Shown in pieces: positions 3,890 through 8,991 of a stretch of DNA of 8,991 nucleotides. Position 1 is the stretch's first letter, and each line of letters opens with the position of its first letter. Origin of the DNA: Clostridiales bacterium (lineage in GTDB: Bacteria > Bacillota > Clostridia > Caldicoprobacterales > UBA3941); NCBI GenBank assembly GCA_012522165.1, contig JAAYKZ010000436.1, positions 1 through 8,991 on the forward strand, written 5' to 3'. A program made the translations under genes and the position numbers. Below the pieces are notes generated by a model, which saw nothing but the letters and a program-made list of their open reading frames with translations, was not told the DNA's origin and ran no database searches.

Positions 3890-6337
3890 ATGGAAAAGCA
3901 AAGTTATTCCTACTATGGAACCATTGTGGCAAGGGATGGTATCACTCCTGGACTTAACAAGAAGGCTATGCCTGGAACCAGAAGCCCCAGGGTAAAAAAG
4001 AAACATAGTTATATTTTAAATACAGTTCTAATTGTGATATCCTGTTTCTTTATGGGACGAGCCTTTATATTTGAAAATATGGCCCCTTTCGGTTTTGCAT
4101 TTTTTACTGTAATGCTATTTAGGCAAAGGAGCAAATTAGCTGCCTTTGCTTCGGTACTGGCTGGAATGCTTAGTGTACATGTAGGAGGATATATATTCAA
4201 ATATGTGGCAGCCATGGTATTTATGTTTCTTATTTATAATATGCTGGAAAAGACAAGAGCAGGAAAAAGCAAATTTTTATTGGCTTTTATGAATGCCACT
4301 ATCTTAGTTTTGGCAAATTTAACATATAAAGCAGTTTCTCCTGGTGGTATTCTATTCTATGACTATCTTCTAACAGCCTTTGAAGGTGCAATAGTTTTTG
4401 CCCTGGTCTATATCTTTGATAACGTATTATGGGTTATTCTAGACGCAAAAAAAAGAAGGATACTCTCCAATGAAGAGATGATATCCTTAGGCATTTTTGC
4501 CGCCCTAATAATAGTGGGAATGTGGGAAGTAATTATATTTGGTCTTTCCCTCAGACACATTCTTTCCCTGCTCTTTATTATAATAGCTGCCCATATTGGG
4601 GGAGTAGGGCTGGGAGCAGCCATGGGTATTCTTATGGGACTAGTCCTATCCATGGCTACAGAACCTGATCCTATTCTAATTGCGGGCCTGGGAGTATGTG
4701 GTTTAATAGCAGGTACCTTTAGGGAAATGGGTAAGGTATTTACAGGCCTAACTTTTTTGCTGGCCAATGCTTTTATGTCCTTTTACATTAGTAGCTTTAC
4801 TTTAACCATAATATCCTTTCGGGAGATAGTAGTTAGCACTGCACTTTTGATATTAATTCCCCAAAAAGCATTAAGTCATTTGCGTCAGTTCCTGGACTAT
4901 AGCCTGATGAGATTTAGGGAGCAGAATTTTTATATAAACAAAATGCAGGAGCTGACTGTTGGAAGACTTGGAGAGTTTTCCAGAGTGTTCAAGGAATTAT
5001 CAGCAGCCTTTGGGAATATCTCCCGCAAAACTAAAACAGGTCAGGATGATATAGCCAAGCTTTTTGATATTATATCCAGTCAGGTGTGCTACAATTGTGC
5101 CTTGTATGGAAGCTGTTGGGAAAGGGATTTTTGTGTTACATACAACGAAATGTTTGACATGATTGCTATTTTGGAGGCCAAAGGTGTCCTGGAAAAGAAG
5201 GATATAAAGGGACAACTAGCCAGGAAATGCATAAACTTGGATAGGCTTTTAGAATCCATTCATCAGGTATATGGAATATACAAGTCAAACCTAAAGTGGA
5301 AGGCTAAAATTGAAGAATGCAGGCAATTGGTGGCCCAGCAGCTGGCCGGGGTGTCGGAAGTAGTAGAGCAGTTAGCCCGGGAGTTAGATATTAGCATTGA
5401 ATTTAAAAAAGACCTGGAGGAAGCTATAACCATAGAATTAGATAAAGCAGGAATTAGGGTCAAGGAAGTTCTAGTAATCCAAAAATCCAATGGCAGTATG
5501 GAGGTTAATATCCGTAAAAATTCCTGTAGCGGACGCCGTGACTGTACACGGAGAATCCAGAGCATTGTCTCTAAGACAATAGGCAGAAGAATGGCTCCTA
5601 GAGAATCAGCATGCACTGCTCTGAGCAAAGGAGAATGCCTACTAAGCTTAGTAGAAGCAATAGAGTTTCAGGTTAGCACCGGTATAGCCAGAAAGGCCGG
5701 TCAATCTAGCGGCATATGTGGTGACAGCTACTCCTTTAATAGTCTGGCAGATGGGAAATATATGCTGGCTCTTAGCGATGGAATGGGAGTAGGCAGTAAA
5801 GCTGCAGATGAGAGTAGAGCTGTTATATCCTTACTGGAGAACTTTTTAGAAGCCGGGTTTGATTTAGATATCACCATCAGCAGTATAAACTCTACTCTAC
5901 TATTAAGATCCCAGGATGAAATATTTGCTACTGTAGATCTGTGTTTATTGGACCTTATATCCGGCAATGCAGATTTTGTAAAAATAGGAGCGGTATCCAC
6001 CTTTATTAAACGCAGGGACTGCGTAGAAGTGATAAAAGCCTCCAGCCTACCCATAGGAATACTAGACAATGTTCAACCGGAAGCTGCTGCCCTAAAGCTG
6101 AGGGATGAGGATATGGTAATTATGATAACCGATGGTGTGCTGGATAATACCAATAAAGGAAAAGAAGCAGAGGAATGGCTGGTAAACGTTATAAATTCTA
6201 TGGATACCCGAAACCCCCAAGAGATGGCAGATTATATCATGGAATCTGTTCTAAAATTGGAAACTGTTGATAAGGACAAGCCTTTTGGGGATGATATGAC
6301 TATTATGGTTACTAGGGTGTGGAAGCCCGTTATATAG
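3890..6337 (+). CDS. spoIIE: Stage II sporulation protein E (SpoIIE), PP2C-type phosphatase
   Basis: An 815-residue protein, close to the 827 of B. subtilis SpoIIE. After a polar N-terminal tail (1-40), residues 41-325 carry a series of hydrophobic membrane helices (about ten in the family). Residues 330-585 form the central region that binds FtsZ and drives oligomerisation in B. subtilis. The PP2C phosphatase domain occupies about 590-810, with metal-binding aspartates in GDSYSF (D612), LSDGMGVG (D630), TDGVLD (D748) and GDDMTIMV (D801/D802). SpoIIE sits at the polar septum and dephosphorylates SpoIIAA, which frees sigma-F in the forespore. The central region has a cysteine cluster CX2CX5CX5C (400, 403, 409, 415) and further Cys pairs (546/552, 575/583). 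GGCGGTGA (3877-3884) precedes ATG 3890. It appears to be transcribed alone from the wide-spacer promoter. Confidence 0.96.
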   Translation: MEKQSYSYYGTIVARDGITPGLNKKAMPGTRSPRVKKKHSYILNTVLIVISCFFMGRAFIFENMAPFGFAFFTVMLFRQRSKLAAFASVLAGMLSVHVGGYIFKYVAAMVFMFLIYNMLEKTRAGKSKFLLAFMNATILVLANLTYKAVSPGGILFYDYLLTAFEGAIVFALVYIFDNVLWVILDAKKRRILSNEEMISLGIFAALIIVGMWEVIIFGLSLRHILSLLFIIIAAHIGGVGLGAAMGILMGLVLSMATEPDPILIAGLGVCGLIAGTFREMGKVFTGLTFLLANAFMSFYISSFTLTIISFREIVVSTALLILIPQKALSHLRQFLDYSLMRFREQNFYINKMQELTVGRLGEFSRVFKELSAAFGNISRKTKTGQDDIAKLFDIISSQVCYNCALYGSCWERDFCVTYNEMFDMIAILEAKGVLEKKDIKGQLARKCINLDRLLESIHQVYGIYKSNLKWKAKIEECRQLVAQQLAGVSEVVEQLARELDISIEFKKDLEEAITIELDKAGIRVKEVLVIQKSNGSMEVNIRKNSCSGRRDCTRRIQSIVSKTIGRRMAPRESACTALSKGECLLSLVEAIEFQVSTGIARKAGQSSGICGDSYSFNSLADGKYMLALSDGMGVGSKAADESRAVISLLENFLEAGFDLDITISSINSTLLLRSQDEIFATVDLCLLDLISGNADFVKIGAVSTFIKRRDCVEVIKASSLPIGILDNVQPEAAALKLRDEDMVIMITDGVLDNTNKGKEAEEWLVNVINSMDTRNPQEMADYIMESVLKLETVDKDKPFGDDMTIMVTRVWKPVI

Positions 6338-6432
6338 TTAACTATTTGATAAGTGAACGGCTTATACAAATATAGAGAAGTAAACTTGGCTAACCAAATA
6401 CAGCATATTTTCTGAGTATTTTGGAAAACCCC

Positions 6433-6461
6433 TTGAAAAAGGAGCGGAAAGATAATAGAAT
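6433..6461 (+). promoter_or_regulatory. Sigma-A promoter of tilS-hpt
   Basis: TTGAAA (6433-6438) and TAGAAT (6456-6461) each have one mismatch to consensus and are 17 nt apart. The start point would be near 6468, giving a leader of about 23 nt before tilS. This supplies vegetative transcription separate from spoIIE. Confidence 0.6.
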
Positions 6462-6490
6462 AAGATAGATTATATCAGGATTGATGTTAA

Positions 6491-7894
6491 ATGATAGAGA
6501 GAGTTTTAGAGTATATTAGAAAACATAATATGTTAGAACCTGGCCATAAGGTAGTGGTGGGAGTGTCGGGAGGAGCAGATTCCCTAGCTCTCATTCATAT
6601 TTTAGGGCGCATAAAAAAATACATCCCCTTAACCCTGTTTGTTGCCCATGTAAATCATGGATTAAGGGGCGAAGCGGCACGTGAGGATGCTGACTTTGTT
6701 GAAGCCATGGCTAAAGAATGGGGTTATAAGTTCTTTTTAAAAGAAGCCAAAGTTTCAAAGCTGGCCAAGGAGTGGGGAGTATCAGAGGAGGAGGCCGGTC
6801 GAAAGGTAAGATATGATTTTTTTAAGGAAGTGCTGGATGAGGTAGGAGGACACAGAATAGCCCTAGCCCATCACAGGGATGACCAGGCCGAAACTATTCT
6901 CCACAATATCATTAGGGGAACAGGCCTTGCCGGGTTATCTGGTATAAAACCTGTTAGAGATGAAATTTTTATAAGGCCCCTGCTGGAAATATCTCGTAAG
7001 GAGATAGAAGACTACTGCCATCAAAACGGTTTAAAGTACAGAATTGATCATACCAATGAAGAGATAATTTATACTAGAAACCGGATTAGGCATATGGTAA
7101 TTCCCATGATAGAAGAACATTTTAACCCTAACTTCTCTAGTAGCTTGGTTAGAATGGGAGATATATTAAGGGAAGAGGAGGACTTTTTAGCTAATTATAC
7201 CAATAAAGTTTTTGGCAAAATAGCTAAACATAAGAATAATGAAGTGAAAATTTCATTATTAGACTTTATTATGTGTCACAAGGCTATCCAGGCAAGGGTT
7301 ATTCGCCATGGTCTTGAATTTCTAAAAAAGGATCTTGTTGGTATTGAACAAGTGCATATAGAGGGAGTGTTAAATTTAGCCCTAAACTCAAATGTAGGTT
7401 CTATTTTAAACCTACCTAATGATATTATGGCTAGGAAGGATTATGATTATCTGGTACTATCCCTAGGTAAAACCACTAAAGGAAAAGACTTTGTACCGGT
7501 ACCAGATTTTTTATATGAACTACCTATCCCAGGCAAGGTTTTAATACCTGAATTAGGTGTGGAGATTTCTGCTCAACTTGAGGAGAAATCCACTGTTTTA
7601 AACAAGGGCAACAAGTGTATTTATATTGATGCAGAGGCTGTACAGGGAGATAAACTTTATGTACGCAATAGGAGAAACGGAGATAGGTTCAAGCCATTAG
7701 GCATGAAAGGTACAAAGAAATTAAAGGATTTTTTCATAGATAACAAGATTTCACGGTACAAAAGAGATAGCATACCTTTAGTGGTGGACAGATACAATAT
7801 TATATGGGTAGTAGGGCATCAGATAAGCCAAGACTATAGAGTAACTAAGGATACTAATAGGTTGCTCAAACTAGAAATCAAAGAAAAAGATTAA
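6491..7894 (+). CDS. tilS: tRNA(Ile)-lysidine synthase TilS
   Basis: A 467-residue N-type ATP pyrophosphatase. TilS uses ATP and lysine to convert C34 of tRNA-Ile2 (anticodon CAT) to lysidine, switching it from AUG to AUA decoding; it is essential in most bacteria. The PP-loop SGGADS is at residues 26-31, HVNHGLRG at 53-60, the family motif AHHRDDQAET at 126-135, RPLL at 162-165 and RNRIRH at 196-201. The C-terminal tRNA-binding domain includes RNRRNGDRFKPLGMKGTKKL (392-411), then KDFFIDNKI and SRYKRDSIPLVVD. Length is normal for Firmicutes. Its ribosome binding site is weak (AGGA 6477-6480, 10 nt from ATG), but the protein start MIERVLEYIRKHNML fits the family. The tilS-hpt-ftsH order is conserved in Bacillus. 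No yabS/yabT pair precedes it here. Confidence 0.95.
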   Translation: MIERVLEYIRKHNMLEPGHKVVVGVSGGADSLALIHILGRIKKYIPLTLFVAHVNHGLRGEAAREDADFVEAMAKEWGYKFFLKEAKVSKLAKEWGVSEEEAGRKVRYDFFKEVLDEVGGHRIALAHHRDDQAETILHNIIRGTGLAGLSGIKPVRDEIFIRPLLEISRKEIEDYCHQNGLKYRIDHTNEEIIYTRNRIRHMVIPMIEEHFNPNFSSSLVRMGDILREEEDFLANYTNKVFGKIAKHKNNEVKISLLDFIMCHKAIQARVIRHGLEFLKKDLVGIEQVHIEGVLNLALNSNVGSILNLPNDIMARKDYDYLVLSLGKTTKGKDFVPVPDFLYELPIPGKVLIPELGVEISAQLEEKSTVLNKGNKCIYIDAEAVQGDKLYVRNRRNGDRFKPLGMKGTKKLKDFFIDNKISRYKRDSIPLVVDRYNIIWVVGHQISQDYRVTKDTNRLLKLEIKEKD

Positions 7895-7924
7895 TAAAAA
7901 ACAAAGGAGTAAGGCGGTATAGGA

Positions 7925-8455
7925 ATGGAACAAATAGGAAAAATATTAATTGATGAAGAAAAAATTATGAAAAGAGTTGCAGAAATGGGTACAGAGATAA
8001 CCAGGGATTACCAGGGAAAAGAACTGGTAGTTATCTGTATTTTAAGAGGCGGAGTAATCTTTATGTCAGATTTAGTTAAGCAGATAAAACTCCCCCTGTA
8101 TATGGATTTTATGGCGGTGTCCAGCTATGGTATGTCCACCAAGTCTTCCGGTATAGTTAGGATTTTGAAAGATCTTAACGAGGATATTGAAGGCAAGGAT
8201 GTACTAATAGTAGAGGATATAGTGGATACTGGATTAACTCTCCATTATTTAGTAGATTATATTAAGTCAAGAAACCCCAGAAGCGTAAAGGTTTGCTGCT
8301 TTTTAGACAAGCCCAGCAGGCGTAAGGTTGATGTAGAGGTAGATTATGTGGGTTTCGAAATTCCTGATAAGTTTGTAGTAGGATATGGATTAGATTATGC
8401 ACAAAAATACAGAAATCTTCCTTATGTGTCAGTATTGGAAGAGGAAGATTTATAA
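7925..8455 (+). CDS. hpt: Hypoxanthine(-guanine) phosphoribosyltransferase
   Basis: A 176-residue cytoplasmic purine salvage enzyme that joins hypoxanthine or guanine with PRPP to make IMP or GMP. Visible motifs are the ILRGG loop (39-43), the flexible-loop SSYG (66-69), the PRPP-binding signature VLIVEDIVDTGLTL (93-106), DKPSRR (128-133) and the C-terminal purine-site block VGFEIPDKFVVGYGLDYAQ (142-160) with the closing YRNLPYV. Length is usual for the family. Two purine-rich stretches precede ATG 7925: AAAGGAG (7903-7909), rather distant, and AAGGCGG (7911-7917), 7 nt away. It follows tilS by 30 nt, so the two are very probably co-transcribed. In B. subtilis HprT and TilS are linked in the same way and affect ftsH expression. 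Confidence 0.96.
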   Translation: MEQIGKILIDEEKIMKRVAEMGTEITRDYQGKELVVICILRGGVIFMSDLVKQIKLPLYMDFMAVSSYGMSTKSSGIVRILKDLNEDIEGKDVLIVEDIVDTGLTLHYLVDYIKSRNPRSVKVCCFLDKPSRRKVDVEVDYVGFEIPDKFVVGYGLDYAQKYRNLPYVSVLEEEDL

Positions 8456-8464
8456 GTCCATTAA

Positions 8465-8493
8465 TTGCTTTTGAGCTATTACTATGGTAAAAT
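8465..8493 (+). promoter_or_regulatory. Candidate promoter of ftsH
   Basis: An extended -10, TGGTAAAAT (8485-8493), contains TAAAAT with one mismatch. A weak -35 TTGCTT (8465-8470) lies 17 nt before the hexamer. It would let ftsH be transcribed separately from hpt in the 77-nt gap, as in B. subtilis, though read-through from tilS-hpt is also likely because no terminator is visible. Confidence 0.45.
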
Positions 8494-8532
8494 AATAGAA
8501 TGCAGTGTATAGTGACTAAAGGAGGGTTGATT

Positions 8533-8991
8533 TTGAGAAAATTCTTGCGGGGGCCAGGGTTTTATCTAATTTTATTACTTGTAATAATCTTTATAGTATC
8601 AAACTTGGATGATGTAACCGCTACAAGAGAAGAAATATCTTATCCAGAGCTGTTGAAAGCCATAGAAGAAGATAGGGTAGAGAGAATACAGACCATAGAA
8701 ACCACCGTTTACGGTCTATATAAGGGTTCACATATTAGCGAAAAAGAGTTTTCCACCGGTGGAAAATATGATTTTAAATCAAGGATAATAACTGGAGAAT
8801 CATTTTATGAAGATGTAAAGAGGATAGAGTCAAAGAAGACAGGAATCCCTCTTGATGAGATAACAGCCAATGACTTTTCCTTCCAAATTGATATCCAACC
8901 ACCCCCAGAAGCTCCTTGGTGGTTAAGTTTTGTTCCTTTTATCATTATCTTAGTGCTCTTTGGCCTTTTTTGGTTTTTCTTTATGCAGCAG
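8533..8991 (+). CDS. ftsH: ATP-dependent zinc metalloprotease FtsH, N-terminal part (partial, TTG start)
   Basis: The first 153 codons of FtsH, running off the end of the window. It opens with MRKFLRGPGFYLILLLVIIF (first membrane helix about 9-24). An extracytoplasmic domain (25-130) contains EISYPELLKAIEEDRVERI, followed by the proline-rich PPPEAPWW (123-130) and a second membrane helix (132-150) ending FFFMQQ, the usual entry to the AAA+ domain. FtsH is a hexameric membrane protease that degrades misfolded membrane proteins and selected regulators, and in Bacillus it is needed for normal sporulation. The start is TTG at 8533-8535, 6 nt after AAAGGAGGG (8518-8526). No ATG lies in a suitable place, and the family N-terminus MRKFL.GPGF begins exactly here. 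The ATPase and zinc protease domains lie beyond the window, so integrity cannot be judged. Confidence 0.93.
   Translation, partial: MRKFLRGPGFYLILLLVIIFIVSNLDDVTATREEISYPELLKAIEEDRVERIQTIETTVYGLYKGSHISEKEFSTGGKYDFKSRIITGESFYEDVKRIESKKTGIPLDEITANDFSFQIDIQPPPEAPWWLSFVPFIIILVLFGLFWFFFMQQ

Noticed and set aside
4009..6069. Several open frames on the - strand inside spoIIE (68-121 codons), and one inside divIC
   Set aside because: They lie antisense to strongly conserved coding sequence, with low-complexity Ser/Ile-rich products and no family motifs; they are shadows of spoIIE and divIC.

Overview
The window is a piece of a spore-forming Firmicutes chromosome. It is most likely from class Clostridia: AT-rich, with strong AGGAGG-type ribosome binding sites, sporulation genes and a familiar gene order. 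All genes lie on the + strand, and no mobile element, CRISPR array or foreign-looking block is visible.

Layout: (1) 1-130, the 3' end of a HU DNA-binding protein gene and its terminator. (2) 230-2403, a translation quality-control and sporulation block: rqcP (yabO), a SpoIID/LytB-type lipoprotein, yabP and yabQ. yabQ is interrupted by an in-frame TAG, after which the frame stays open for 41 more plausible codons. (3) 2531-3251, divIC and the S1-domain gene yabR, closed by a hairpin. (4) 3325-3666, a three-gene tRNA operon (initiator fMet, elongator Met, Val-TAC) with its own promoter and a clear intrinsic terminator. (5) 3780-6337, spoIIE behind a promoter whose -35 and -10 boxes are 21 nt apart, with two Spo0A-box-like sites. 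(6) 6433-8991, the conserved tilS-hpt-ftsH string; ftsH runs off the window end.

The order rqcP-yabP-yabQ-divIC-yabR-tRNA-spoIIE-tilS-hpt-ftsH follows the Bacillus subtilis chromosome near the origin. There are two visible differences: a SpoIID-like gene is inserted between rqcP and yabP, and no yabS/yabT pair lies between spoIIE and tilS.

The genes join three themes. Division and asymmetric septation are served by DivIC and SpoIIE. Spore envelope and cortex formation are served by YabP, YabQ and the SpoIID-like peptidoglycan enzyme. Translation and housekeeping are served by RqcP, YabR, the tRNAs, TilS, HPRT and FtsH. I see no previously undescribed system. The observations most worth checking are the amber codon in yabQ, the wide-spacer spoIIE promoter, and a good sigma-E-type promoter before yabP.
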